A DNA stretch of 64,000 bases from JBBDXS01 sp040902195 (GTDB lineage Bacteria > Chloroflexota > Dehalococcoidia > DSTF01 > RBG-16-68-14). Below the pieces are notes generated by a model. The model did not search any database, was not told the DNA's origin, and worked only from the letters and a program-made list of their open reading frames with translations. Made by a program: the position numbers and the translations under genes. This document shows, one piece after another, positions 1-8,330 of the stretch (position 1 is the first letter of the stretch; each line of letters begins with the position of its first letter). Location: assembly GCA_040902195.1 (NCBI GenBank), contig JBBDXS010000011.1:96539-160538 (forward strand). Direction: 5' to 3'.

Positions 1-1
1 G

Positions 2-646
2 GCGCTGCGCGAGACCGTCGAGGGCGTGAGCCGCGACGGCGGCAAGATCGTCGCCGTCGGTGGCGATGTGCGCGAGGCGGTCGACGTGCAGCGCTGGGTG
101 GCGGAAGGGCAGCGCGCCTTCGGCAAAATCAACGTCCTCTACAACAACGCCGGCATCTTCCCTGACGAAGACGAAGACGTCACGAGCATGGACGAGGCCG
201 TCTTTCAGCGCGTTATCGACGTCAACCTGAAGGGCGTCGCCTTGTGCTGTAAGTACGGAATCCCGGCGCTCGAGGAGGCCGGCGGCGGATCGATCGTGAA
301 CGTAGCGTCGTTCGTGGCGCTCGTCGGCTGTACGGTCCCGCAAGATGCCTACACGATGACCAAGGGCGCCGTCCTCTCGCTGACGCGTTCGCTCGCGGTG
401 CAGCTCGGTCCGAAACGCATCCGCGCGAACGCGATCTGCCCAGGTCCGATCGAAACGCCCCTCCTGCGCGAGCTGCTCAAGGACGAATCGGCGCGGCAGA
501 AGCGGCTCAGCCGCATCCCTCTCGGGCGCTTCGGCCTGGCCGAGGACATCGTCTACGCGGCGCTCTACCTCGCTTCTGACGAATCGGCCTGGACCACAGG
601 CACCACCTTCGTCGTGGACGGCGGCATCACGATCAACTACTTCTAA
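2..646 (+). CDS. SDR family NAD(P)-dependent oxidoreductase, 5' truncated by window edge
   Basis: Classical short-chain dehydrogenase/reductase, presumably a soluble cytoplasmic NAD(P)-dependent alcohol/ketone oxidoreductase; the substrate cannot be read from sequence. The frame is open to the left edge, so the N-terminal Rossmann glycine motif lies outside the window. A GTG at 26 is only an internal codon. Visible motifs are the NNAG motif, the catalytic Ser region (SIVNVASF), the YTMTK active site (YxxxK) and the PGPIETP segment after it. The C-terminus has the usual TGTTFVVDGG ending of FabG-like members. No operon partner is visible; a repeat-bearing gap follows. Confidence 0.9.
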   Translation, partial: ALRETVEGVSRDGGKIVAVGGDVREAVDVQRWVAEGQRAFGKINVLYNNAGIFPDEDEDVTSMDEAVFQRVIDVNLKGVALCCKYGIPALEEAGGGSIVNVASFVALVGCTVPQDAYTMTKGAVLSLTRSLAVQLGPKRIRANAICPGPIETPLLRELLKDESARQKRLSRIPLGRFGLAEDIVYAALYLASDESAWTTGTTFVVDGGITINYF

Positions 647-670
647 TCGACCACCGACTGCGTGCAATTG

Positions 671-841
671 TCATCCTGAGGGGAGTGGGGTAGAGCGTGA
701 CGGGGTGGGGAGCCCGAAGGACCTGTCCGATCGATCAATCGGGTAAGTCGCGACCTCCGTCCGCACGTCGTCTGGAATGCAGCCGCCTTCGATCCCTAGC
801 TCCCCTCTCCCGACTGCGGGAGAGGGGCCGGGGGTGAGGGA
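671..841. repeat. Intergenic repeat fragments
   Basis: The gap 647-902 has no gene. It starts with a TGTCATCCTGAG fragment of a family seen again near 10436, 11685, 14383, 63685 and 63960. At 801-841 lies a palindrome (CCCCTCTCCC / GGGAGAGGGG) followed by GGGGGTGAGGG. It belongs to the same family as the element inside the two cyclase genes at 6614 and 7984. A TTAGAAT hexamer near 869 may be the -10 of the next gene. Confidence 0.6.
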
Positions 842-902
842 TTCTATAGCGACGCGCTTGCGCCGTGCGTTAGAATCCAACCCCACGAAAGCGGGGTAGC
901 TC

Positions 903-2159
903 ATGGCGACATACTTGCTGCTGAGCCGGCTCACCGACGAGGGGCGTAAGACGCTCAAGGAGCGTCCTGAACGCCTCCAGGAAGTGAACCGCGAGGTGGA
1001 ATCGTTGGGCGGGCGGGTCACGGACCAGTTCGCCGTATTCGGCCCGCACGACTTTATCAACGTTGTCGAGGCGCCCGACAACGAGACCGTCACGAACATC
1101 TCCGTCGAGTTGAGCTCGCGCGGCACGCTGCGGATCGTGACGATGGCCGCCGAACGCGTCGCGTTGCCGCGCCGCCTGCCGCATCTCGGCGGTGCGAAGG
1201 ACGCGACGTTCGCGGTCTTTACGAAGCTCACGCCTCAGGGCCGCGAAGGGATCCAGACCAACCCGGCGCGCCTTTCCGAGGTCGACGCCCAGGTTGAGCG
1301 GCTCGGCGCGACGATCACGCACCAGTTCCGCGTTCTCGGCGAACACGACTTCGTCACGATTGCGCGCGCGCCTGACAACGAGACCGCGGCGCGTATCGTG
1401 ATGGAGATCGCCGCGCTCGGTACTGTCCGGCTTACCACCTATCCCGCCATCCGCATCGAGCGCTTCGTTGAGCTGCTCAAGCTGCAGCCCTACCGCACGG
1501 AGCCGCATCGCTGGCAGACCAGCCTGTGGGCGAAGCAGGTGCGTCGTGTTGCTAGGCCGTACGTGATGCTGCGTCACGTGCGCCATTTCTGCCAGCCACT
1601 CGAGATCGAGGGCATGGAGAAGGTGCGCAGCTTCCGCGGGCCGGCGCTGATCATCGCCAACCACACGTCGCACTTCGACACGCCGGCCGTGCTAAACGTG
1701 CTGCCGCCTTCGTTACGCGAGCGGACAGCCGTCGCCGCTGCCGCCGACCGCTTCTATCGCGCGAACATGCGCACGTGGTGGTTCTCGTTGTTCTGGAACA
1801 CCTTCCCAATCCAGCGCGGCGGCGGCAAAGCCGCCCTCGATTACCCGATGTGGCTGCTCAAGCACGGCTGGTCCATCCTCATCTTCCCCGAAGGTGGTCG
1901 CTTCAAGCCGGGCCAGGTGAAGCGCTTCCATCACGGCCCGGCGATCATGGCGATGATGGCGAAAGTGCCTGTCGTGCCGGTGTACATGGAGGGGTTAGAC
2001 AAGATCATGCCCAAGGGCCAGCGTTCGCCCACCCCCGGGCCGGTCAACGTGCGCATCGGTGCGCCGATCACGCTCGAGGGCATCGAGTCCGTCCCCGAAG
2101 GTACGGCGCGCCTCGAAGAGGCGATGCGCGAGCTTGCGAACGGCAACGGCCGCGTGTAA
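903..2159 (+). CDS. GYD-GYD-PlsC fusion: putative 1-acyl-glycerol-3-phosphate acyltransferase
   Basis: The 418-residue protein has three parts. Residues about 1-90 and 97-190 are two GYD-type (dimeric alpha/beta barrel) repeats, each with the LT.(E/Q)GR start and a HDF segment. Residues about 205-415 are a PlsC/LPLAT acyltransferase. The acyltransferase has the NHTSHFD block (HX4D, catalytic) and FPEGGR (acceptor binding), as expected for acylation of lysophosphatidic acid or a similar glycerolipid at the membrane. GYD domains usually occur as small stand-alone proteins, so joining two of them to PlsC is unusual. They may have a regulatory or oligomerising role, which is inference. A perfect hairpin follows the stop. 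Confidence 0.85.
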   Translation: MATYLLLSRLTDEGRKTLKERPERLQEVNREVESLGGRVTDQFAVFGPHDFINVVEAPDNETVTNISVELSSRGTLRIVTMAAERVALPRRLPHLGGAKDATFAVFTKLTPQGREGIQTNPARLSEVDAQVERLGATITHQFRVLGEHDFVTIARAPDNETAARIVMEIAALGTVRLTTYPAIRIERFVELLKLQPYRTEPHRWQTSLWAKQVRRVARPYVMLRHVRHFCQPLEIEGMEKVRSFRGPALIIANHTSHFDTPAVLNVLPPSLRERTAVAAAADRFYRANMRTWWFSLFWNTFPIQRGGGKAALDYPMWLLKHGWSILIFPEGGRFKPGQVKRFHHGPAIMAMMAKVPVVPVYMEGLDKIMPKGQRSPTPGPVNVRIGAPITLEGIESVPEGTARLEEAMRELANGNGRV

Positions 2160-2190
2160 CACGCGCGCGACAGGCCAGTAGGTACAATGA

Positions 2191-2213
2191 GACGGCACCT
2201 CGAGGGTGCCGTC
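2191..2213 (+). terminator. Probable intrinsic terminator after the PlsC fusion
   Basis: GACGGCACC and GGTGCCGTC form a perfect 9-bp stem with a 5-nt loop (TCGAG), followed by the T-rich TTCGTT. It lies 32 nt after the upstream stop. A TACAAT hexamer at 2183-2188 could be a -10 for the next gene, so the hairpin could instead be in its 5' leader. Confidence 0.55.
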
Positions 2214-2241
2214 TTCGTTGCAAGCGCCTGGAGCAGCTGCC

Positions 2242-3729
2242 TTGCTGAATCGCCTCGAATACAAATGGATCGTCGGGCTCGTCTTTGTCTTCGGGCTCTT
2301 CATGGACCTGCTCGACTCGACGATCGTCAACGTCGCCTTGCCGACGCTCTCCCAAGAGTTCGACGCCCCTCCGACGAGCGTCGAGTGGGTCGTCACGGGC
2401 TACCTGCTCGCGCTCGGCGTGTTTATTCCCGTCAGCGGCTGGGCCGGCGACCGCTTCGGCACGAAGCGCGTATTCATGTTCGCGCTGCTCGTGTTTACCA
2501 TCGGCTCTGCGCTCGCGGCGGAGGCCTGGAGCATCGAATCGTTGATCGCCTTCCGAATCCTGCAAGGCGCCGGCGGCGGCATGCTCACGCCAGTCGGCAC
2601 GGCTATGCTGTTCCGGGCCTTCCCGCCCGCCGAGCGCGCGCAGGCCGCCGTGATCCTGAACATCCCCATCGTGCTGGCGCCGGCGAGCGGCCCGATTATC
2701 GGAGGCTACCTGACGGAATACTATGACTGGCCGTGGATCTTCCGCATCAACATTCCCGTCGGCATCCTGGCGTTGATCTTCGCTGGCGCCTTCCTGAAGG
2801 AGCACAAGGAAGAGAAGGCCAACCGCCTCGATATGGCGGGCCTGGCGCTGTCCACCGCATCGATGGCGACCTTGCTATACGCGCTCGCGGAGGCCGGGAG
2901 TCGAGGCTTCGACGACCCGCGCGTGCTCGCGTTTGGTCTCGTCGGATTCGTCCTGCTGGTCACATTCTGCGTCGTGGAGCTGCGCGTTCGCGAGCCGATG
3001 ATCGATCTTCGTCTCCTCGGCAACCGGATGTTCCGCACCTCGAACGGCGTCTTGGTGGTGTCGTTCGCGGCGTTCGCGGGGGCGCTCTTCCTCCTGCCGC
3101 TCATGCTCCAGTCCGAGATGGGTCTCAGCCCCTTCCAGTCCGGACTCACGACGTTTCCGATGGCGATTGGCGTGGTGACGAGCTCGCAGATTTCTGGGCG
3201 GATCTATCCAGTCATCGGGCCGAGGCGCATGATGACGGCGGGACTGATTGGCGGGGCGATCTCCGCGCTGCTCATGCTCACGGTCGATCTCGACACGAGC
3301 CAGTGGTGGATCCGGCTCTTCATGTTCATCCGCGGGATATCGTTCGGACTGCTCCTCGTGCCGATGCAGGCGGCAACGTTCGCGACGATCAAGACGGAGG
3401 ACATGGGTCGCGCCAGCTCGATCTACAGCAGCGCGCGGCAGGTCGCGATGAGCTTCGGCGTCGCCTTGCTGGCGACGGTGCTAAGCAGCCGCCTCTCGCA
3501 CTACGGTGCGTCGCTGGGCGATCCCGCCACTGCGACGGCCGCCGTGCGCGCCTTCCACGACGGCTTCATCGCGGCTGCGGTGCTCTCCCTGATCGGCGCG
3601 GCCCTCGCGTGGGTCTTCATCCGCGATCGCGACGCGGAAGCAACGATGCGCCAACCGGCGCGCGCGCAAGAAACTCAGGTGCCGGAGAGCGATGTCGTTG
3701 TACCTGCGGCCGGGGGCGGGTCGAGCTAG
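2242..3729 (+). CDS. DHA2-type MFS multidrug exporter (EmrB/QacA family)
   Basis: Proton-driven drug:H+ antiporter of the inner membrane, 495 residues with about 14 predicted hydrophobic segments, the expected size for the DHA2 family. The family motif DSTIVNVALPTL sits in the first helix, followed by motif A-like GDRFGTKR, and P and G residues typical of antiporter motif C occur in helix 5. The frame extends to a GTG at 2206, but that codon lies inside the terminator hairpin. TTG at 2242 has GGAG 8 nt upstream and gives the expected short N-terminus, so I prefer it. The stop shares a CTAG with the stop of the convergent gene on the other strand. Confidence 0.88.
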   Translation: MLNRLEYKWIVGLVFVFGLFMDLLDSTIVNVALPTLSQEFDAPPTSVEWVVTGYLLALGVFIPVSGWAGDRFGTKRVFMFALLVFTIGSALAAEAWSIESLIAFRILQGAGGGMLTPVGTAMLFRAFPPAERAQAAVILNIPIVLAPASGPIIGGYLTEYYDWPWIFRINIPVGILALIFAGAFLKEHKEEKANRLDMAGLALSTASMATLLYALAEAGSRGFDDPRVLAFGLVGFVLLVTFCVVELRVREPMIDLRLLGNRMFRTSNGVLVVSFAAFAGALFLLPLMLQSEMGLSPFQSGLTTFPMAIGVVTSSQISGRIYPVIGPRRMMTAGLIGGAISALLMLTVDLDTSQWWIRLFMFIRGISFGLLLVPMQAATFATIKTEDMGRASSIYSSARQVAMSFGVALLATVLSSRLSHYGASLGDPATATAAVRAFHDGFIAAAVLSLIGAALAWVFIRDRDAEATMRQPARAQETQVPESDVVVPAAGGGSS

Positions 3730-4244
3730 CTGCGGCCGTCCGGCCGCCAGGGCGACCAGATGGTGACCAGCGCGACGACGAGCGCGACGATCGCGGCGGT
3801 CTGGTTCGCGCCCGACATGATCGCGATGTAACCGAGAAATACCGTCGTTCCGGTCAGGATGGCGAGCTCCGGGGCGCGGTTCGGCCAGCGCGCGACCGTC
3901 TGATCGACCGTCCTCCGCGCCCACGCCGCGAAGTCGTCGACGAATGACGTCTCCTGTTCCTCAGGAGCCGGTGGCGCCTCCTTCGAGAGGGGCGCCTCGG
4001 CATACGTCGGGTTGAGCACCAGGTACGCGCGGTTGAGCTCGTCGAGCTTGCGGCGTGCCTCCGGGTCGCGCACTGCCAGGGCACGGAGCTTGGTCGCCAG
4101 ATGCCAGTACGCGTTGGTGACGAGGTCTTCTTCAGCGCTCGGGGCGACCTGCAACACCCTGCACGCCTCGGCTTTGGTCATGCCGTGGCGCTGCTCAGGA
4201 GAGGTCTCTTCCTTCCGCTTTGCAGCGGTCCTACGAGGCGGCAT
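3726..4244 (-). CDS. J-domain-like small membrane protein
   Basis: A 172-residue protein with a basic N-terminus, a helical J-like segment at residues about 20-75 (KAEACRVLQVAP... ending in LNRAYLVLNP), and two hydrophobic helices near the C-terminus (about 120-140 and 145-162). The HPD motif needed to stimulate DnaK is not present, so this is a degenerate J-like fold at best. It may be a membrane-anchored scaffold of unknown role. The start at MPPRR is chosen over a longer reading because the upstream extension lacks conserved character. The gene is convergent with the MFS gene and divergent from isocitrate dehydrogenase. Confidence 0.6.
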   Translation of the reverse strand: MPPRRTAAKRKEETSPEQRHGMTKAEACRVLQVAPSAEEDLVTNAYWHLATKLRALAVRDPEARRKLDELNRAYLVLNPTYAEAPLSKEAPPAPEEQETSFVDDFAAWARRTVDQTVARWPNRAPELAILTGTTVFLGYIAIMSGANQTAAIVALVVALVTIWSPWRPDGRS

Positions 4245-4335
4245 CGCATAGGGATAATCGACCGGACTCGGCCCGGAATTGAGGGCTCGCGCTCGTTGGG
4301 CCCTGTGCGGATCCTGCGTTACACTCAGGGACGCC

Positions 4336-5418
4336 ATGACCTACAAGATTACGCTCATTCCCGGCGACGGCACGGGCCCCGAGATCGCCGAGGCCACCCG
4401 GCGCGTCCTGGAGGCCACCGGCGTCCCTATCGACTGGGACGTGCAGGACGCTGGCGTCGATGTCATGGAGCGCGAAGGCACACCGCTGCCGGACCGCGTC
4501 CTCGAGTCGATCCGGCGGAACAAAATCGCGATTAAGGGCCCGGTCACGACGCCCGTCGGGACGGGCTTTCGTTCCGTGAACGTCGCCCTACGTAAGGCGC
4601 TCGACCTGTACGCCTGCGTGCGGCCCTGCAAGACGTATCCCGGCGTACGCTCTCGATACGACAACGTCGACATCGTGATCGTGCGCGAGAACACGGAAGA
4701 CCTGTACGCCGGCATCGAGTTCGAGCGCGGCACGGAGTGGATACCCAAGATCTCGGACATCACCGAAGCGAGCGGACAGGCCCGCATCCGCGACGACGCG
4801 GGCCTCTCGCTCAAACCGATCTCGGAGTACGGATCGCGTCGCATCGTGAAGTACGCATTCGAGTACGCGCGCGCGAAGGGCCGCAAGGCCGTGACCGCGG
4901 TCCACAAGGCGAACATCATGAAGTACAGCGACGGCCTCTTCCTCGCCGTCGCGCGTGACGTGGCGAAGGAGTACCCGGACATCGAGTTCTGGGACGTCAT
5001 CGTCGATAACCTGTGCATGCAGCTCGTCCAACGCCCGGAGCAGTTCGACGTGCTCGTGCTGCCGAACCTCTACGGCGACATCATCTCGGACCTCTGCGCC
5101 GGGCTCGTCGGCGGCCTCGGCGTCGCGCCGGGCGCGAACATCGGCGACGACACGGCGCTCTTCGAGCCGACGCACGGCAGCGCGCCGAAGTACGCCGGAC
5201 AGAACAAAGTGAACCCGATGGCGATGATGTTCTCGGGCATGCTCATGCTCCGCCACATCGGCGAGCAGGAGGCGGGCGACCGCCTCGAGCGCGCGCTGGC
5301 CGGCGTGATCCGCGAAGGCGCGTCGGTCACCTACGACATGAAAGCGGACCGCAACGACCCGGCGGCTGTCGGCACCTCGCAGGTGGCGGACGCCGTGATC
5401 AAGAAGCTCCAGTCCTAG
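4336..5418 (+). CDS. icd: Isocitrate dehydrogenase (isocitrate/isopropylmalate dehydrogenase family)
   Basis: Oxidative decarboxylation of isocitrate to 2-oxoglutarate in the TCA cycle; 360 residues. The N-terminus has LIPGDGTGPEI, the substrate loop includes the Ser in TGFRSVNVALRK, and the metal-binding block is LPNLYGDIISDL followed by the cofactor motif EPTHGSAPKYAGQ. The short form and SVNVALRK match NAD-type bacterial or archaeal IDH better than LeuB. Cofactor preference cannot be decided by eye. The ATG at 4336 is preferred over the upstream extension, because a TACACT hexamer at 4320 would serve as a -10. It opens a TCA-cycle gene block. Confidence 0.88.
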   Translation: MTYKITLIPGDGTGPEIAEATRRVLEATGVPIDWDVQDAGVDVMEREGTPLPDRVLESIRRNKIAIKGPVTTPVGTGFRSVNVALRKALDLYACVRPCKTYPGVRSRYDNVDIVIVRENTEDLYAGIEFERGTEWIPKISDITEASGQARIRDDAGLSLKPISEYGSRRIVKYAFEYARAKGRKAVTAVHKANIMKYSDGLFLAVARDVAKEYPDIEFWDVIVDNLCMQLVQRPEQFDVLVLPNLYGDIISDLCAGLVGGLGVAPGANIGDDTALFEPTHGSAPKYAGQNKVNPMAMMFSGMLMLRHIGEQEAGDRLERALAGVIREGASVTYDMKADRNDPAAVGTSQVADAVIKKLQS

Positions 5419-5430
5419 TGGCGCCTACCG

Positions 5431-5494
5431 TGTAGGGGCGGCTCGCGAGCCGCCCGCCCCGCTCGTAGGGGCGCACGGCTGTGCGCCCGGGCAT
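5431..5494. repeat. Two short palindromes of the GTAGGGGC family
   Basis: TGTAGGGGCGGCTCGCGAG plus its complementary arm, then CGTAGGGGCGCACGGCTGTG with GCGCCC. Each is a palindrome headed by GTAGGGGC, as at 9282, 13657, 28489, 57437, 61545 and 63811. They fill the gap between icd and the first cyclase gene. Confidence 0.6.
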
Positions 5495-5530
5495 CCATAC
5501 AGCTGCGCCTTGCTGTAAGCTATGGGCGCC

Positions 5531-6892
5531 ATGGAGCCGCAGATCCAGTACTGCAAGACCAGCGATGGCGTGAACATCGCTTACTGGACGATGGGCGAAG
5601 GCGGCGTGCCACTCGTTGCGTCGTCGCCGGCGTTGTTCAGTCATATCGCCCTGGAGGTTCGTGACCCACGCCCCGCCGCGTGGTACGAGCGGGTCGCCTC
5701 TCGGCGGATGATCGTTCGTTTCGATCCACGCAACTCCGGGATGTCGCAACGGGGAGTTGAAGACCTCACGCTGGATGCGCTCGCGCTTGACGTCCTCGCT
5801 GTTGTCGATCACTTGGGTCTGGAGCGAGTCGACCTTGTGGGCTTCGCCCATGCGCCCATGGCGGCCTTCGCCGCGCACTGGCCGGAACGTGTGCGCCGTC
5901 TCATCCTCGCGCAGGTCGCCGTCCGCTATTCAGAACTCCATGCGATTCCCCGGGCCGCCGCTGTTTCCTCGCTCGCCGAACAGGACTGGGACCTCTACAC
6001 CGAGACGCTTGCCCACACGATGCTCGGCTGGAAGGGAACCGACGCTCACACCTTGGCGCTATTTGCTCGCGAGAGCGTGCGCCAGGAGGACTGGGTTCGG
6101 TTGCTGTCTGCCCAAAAGGACTGGGACCTCGGGCCGTACCTCCCCAACATTGGTGCACCGACGCTCCTCGTTCGCTCGGAAGCGGGCCCCTTCTTGTTGC
6201 CCGAACAGGCAAAGGAGCTGGCGGCAGGCATTCCATCAGCCCGTCTGGTCCAGTTGGATGGCGGGTTCACTCCGGTCGACAACCCTGTGGTCGCGGATCT
6301 TATTGAAGACTTCCTCAAGGATGACGGAGAATCCGGCCGAACGGCTGCGACCCAGCAAGCGCCTCCCTCCGGCACCGCGATCATCCTCTTCGCCGACATC
6401 GCGGACTCCACGGGGCTAACGGAGCGCCTCGGCGACGCGGCGTTCCGCGACAAGGCGCGCGCCCTGGACGCATCTCTACGCGAGGTGATCAGATCGAACG
6501 GCGGCACGGCCATCGATGGCAAGCTGCTCGGCGACGGCGTCCTCGCCGTCTTCGGCGCGGCGCGTGAGGCGATCGCCTGTGCCCGGGACATCCACCGCCT
6601 CGCTCGCGAGAGTTCCCCTCCCCCTGTCGGGGAGGGGCCAGGGGAGGGGTCGGCCCTCCTTCTCCACGTCGGCATCCACGCGGGTGACGTGATCCGGGAG
6701 GAAGGCAACGTCTACGGCGGCGCGGTCAACATCGCGTCGCGCGTCGCGTCGGAGGCCGCTGCGGGCGAGACGCTCGTCTCGGGCACCGTGCGTGACCTCG
6801 CGCGCACCTCCGCGGGCGTCTCGTTCGAGGACCGCGGCGAGCGCGACCTGAAGGGCATCAAGGAGTCCGTGCGCGTGTGGGCGGTGGTGTGA
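5531..6892 (+). CDS. Alpha/beta-hydrolase-like domain fused to class III adenylate cyclase (copy 1)
   Basis: A 453-residue two-domain protein. Residues about 1-260 have an alpha/beta-hydrolase fold and about 275-450 a class III nucleotide cyclase domain. This is the architecture of mycobacterial Rv1900c/LipJ. The cyclase domain keeps both metal aspartates (FADIADST and LGDG) and the Lys of KLLGDG, but the usual substrate-specifying Asp is Asn in NVYGGAVN. The hydrolase nucleophile elbow reads GFAHAP, with no Ser, so this domain is probably a sensor and not an enzyme. ATG 5531 is chosen because it aligns with the paralogue start (MEPQIQY); ATG 5522 is possible. The stop overlaps the next gene's ATG by one base. 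A palindromic repeat lies inside the cyclase domain. Confidence 0.85.
   Translation: MEPQIQYCKTSDGVNIAYWTMGEGGVPLVASSPALFSHIALEVRDPRPAAWYERVASRRMIVRFDPRNSGMSQRGVEDLTLDALALDVLAVVDHLGLERVDLVGFAHAPMAAFAAHWPERVRRLILAQVAVRYSELHAIPRAAAVSSLAEQDWDLYTETLAHTMLGWKGTDAHTLALFARESVRQEDWVRLLSAQKDWDLGPYLPNIGAPTLLVRSEAGPFLLPEQAKELAAGIPSARLVQLDGGFTPVDNPVVADLIEDFLKDDGESGRTAATQQAPPSGTAIILFADIADSTGLTERLGDAAFRDKARALDASLREVIRSNGGTAIDGKLLGDGVLAVFGAAREAIACARDIHRLARESSPPPVGEGPGEGSALLLHVGIHAGDVIREEGNVYGGAVNIASRVASEAAAGETLVSGTVRDLARTSAGVSFEDRGERDLKGIKESVRVWAVV
6614..6652. repeat. Palindromic element inside cyclase gene, copy 1
   Basis: CCCCTCCCCCTGTCGGGGAG followed by GGGCCAGGGGAGGGG, in frame, encodes SPPPVGEGPGEG between the fourth and fifth conserved blocks of the cyclase domain. 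The same DNA family is intergenic at 801. It is inserted where other cyclases have a short loop. Confidence 0.7.
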
Positions 6893-8274
6893 TGGAGCCG
6901 CAGATCCAGTACGCGAAGACGAGCGACGGGGTCAGTATCGCGTATTGGTCCATTGGCGAGGGCGAGCCGCTGGTCTACATGCCCAACGTCATCTGGAGCC
7001 ACGCGCAACTCGAATGGCAGTTCCCGGAGATGAGGCGCTGGTACGAGAAGCTGGCAACGCGCCACACCTTGGTCCGGTTCGACATGCGAGGGACAGGGCT
7101 GTCGCAGCGAACGGTCGCAGACTACTCTCTAGAGACGCTGCAGCTCGACCTGCAGGCGGTTGTGGAGCGCCTCGGGCTCGAGCGCTTTGCCCTGTTCGCA
7201 GCGATCAATGCGGCGCCCGTTGCCATCGCGTACGCAGCGCGCCAGCCAGGGCGAGTGTCGAACCTCATGCTGTGGTGCTACGCGCCAAATGCAGACATGA
7301 TGGGGTCCCGCTACGCCTCGCTGCAAGCCCTCCAGCAGGTCATGGACCGGGACTGGGAGACCTACACAGAAACACGGGCGGGCCTCGAGTTCGGTTGGTC
7401 AGAAGGAGAGCTGGCGCACCGCTACGCGACGTTTCTCAGGGAGTGCATCACACCGCAGATGGCGTTGCGGGCATACGGAGCCGTTGAAGCGTTCGATGTC
7501 AGTTCTTTCCTGCCGCGGATCGCGTCGCCCACGCTCGTCGTTCACCGGCAGCAGTTGTTCTTCTGGGGGGTGGAGGCCTCGCGAGACCTCGCCGCGCAGA
7601 TTCCCGGCGCCCGCCTGGCGCTGGTGGCCGGCGTCTCCGCAGCGCCGTTCTTCGGTGATGTCGACGGCGCGATCGCCGTCCTCGACAATTTTCTCGGCGG
7701 GCGCAGCGCTGCGTCACCGCCCGACCCTCCGAGCTCTCCCTCCGGCACCGCGATCATCCTCTTCGCCGACATCGCGGACTCTACAGCGCTGACGGAGCGC
7801 CTGGGCGACGCGGCGTTCCGAGAGAAGGCGCGGGAGCTGGACGAGTCGCTGCGCCGCGCGATCACGTCAAACGGCGGTACGGCTATCGATGGCAAGCTGC
7901 TCGGCGACGGCGTCCTCGCGGTCTTTGGCGCGGCGCGCGAGGCGATCGCGTGCGCGCAGGACATGCACCGCCTCGCACAGAGTTCCCCTCCCCCCGTGGG
8001 GGAGGGGCTAGGGGAGGGGTCGTACCCTCTCCTCCTACATGTCGGCATTCACGCCGGCGACGTGATCCGCGAGGAGGGCAACGTCTACGGCGGCGCGGTC
8101 AACATCGCGTCGCGCGTGGCGAGCGAGGCCGCTGCAGGCGAGACGCTCGTCTCGGGCACCGTGCGTGACCTCGCGCGCACCTCCGCCGGCGTCTCGTTCG
8201 AGGACCGCGGCGAGCACGAGCTAAAGGGCATCGAGGAGCCGGTACGCGTCTGGGCGGTGCGCTGGCGCGAATAG
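6892..8274 (+). CDS. Alpha/beta-hydrolase-like domain fused to class III adenylate cyclase (copy 2)
   Basis: Tandem paralogue of the preceding gene, 460 residues, translationally coupled through a TGATG overlap. The cyclase halves are nearly identical between the copies (FADIADST, KLLGDG, VYGGAVNIASRV), while the hydrolase-like halves have diverged. That pattern fits one output domain and two different input domains. The expected nucleophile Ser is again missing (FAAINAAP), and no clear catalytic His is seen. The palindromic element recurs at the same place and encodes SPPPVGEGLGEG. Predicted product is cAMP in response to an unknown ligand; the Asn replacing the specificity Asp makes substrate choice worth testing. 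Confidence 0.85.
   Translation: MEPQIQYAKTSDGVSIAYWSIGEGEPLVYMPNVIWSHAQLEWQFPEMRRWYEKLATRHTLVRFDMRGTGLSQRTVADYSLETLQLDLQAVVERLGLERFALFAAINAAPVAIAYAARQPGRVSNLMLWCYAPNADMMGSRYASLQALQQVMDRDWETYTETRAGLEFGWSEGELAHRYATFLRECITPQMALRAYGAVEAFDVSSFLPRIASPTLVVHRQQLFFWGVEASRDLAAQIPGARLALVAGVSAAPFFGDVDGAIAVLDNFLGGRSAASPPDPPSSPSGTAIILFADIADSTALTERLGDAAFREKARELDESLRRAITSNGGTAIDGKLLGDGVLAVFGAAREAIACAQDMHRLAQSSPPPVGEGLGEGSYPLLLHVGIHAGDVIREEGNVYGGAVNIASRVASEAAAGETLVSGTVRDLARTSAGVSFEDRGEHELKGIEEPVRVWAVRWRE
7984..8022. repeat. Palindromic element inside cyclase gene, copy 2
   Basis: CCCCTCCCCCCGTGGGGGAG followed by GGGCTAGGGGAGGGG is the counterpart of the element at 6614. Compensating changes in the two arms keep the stem (CCCCCC/GGGGGG-type), which suggests the DNA or RNA structure matters as well as the reading frame. 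Confidence 0.7.
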
Positions 8275-8330
8275 GCAGCGTCCCGCACAATGGAGATAAC
8301 CCCCGCGCCTCTCGCTAGGAAGGAATCGCT

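Noticed and set aside
2206..2241. GTG start of the MFS gene at 2206
   Set aside because: It falls inside the terminator hairpin; TTG 2242 has a good GGAG site.
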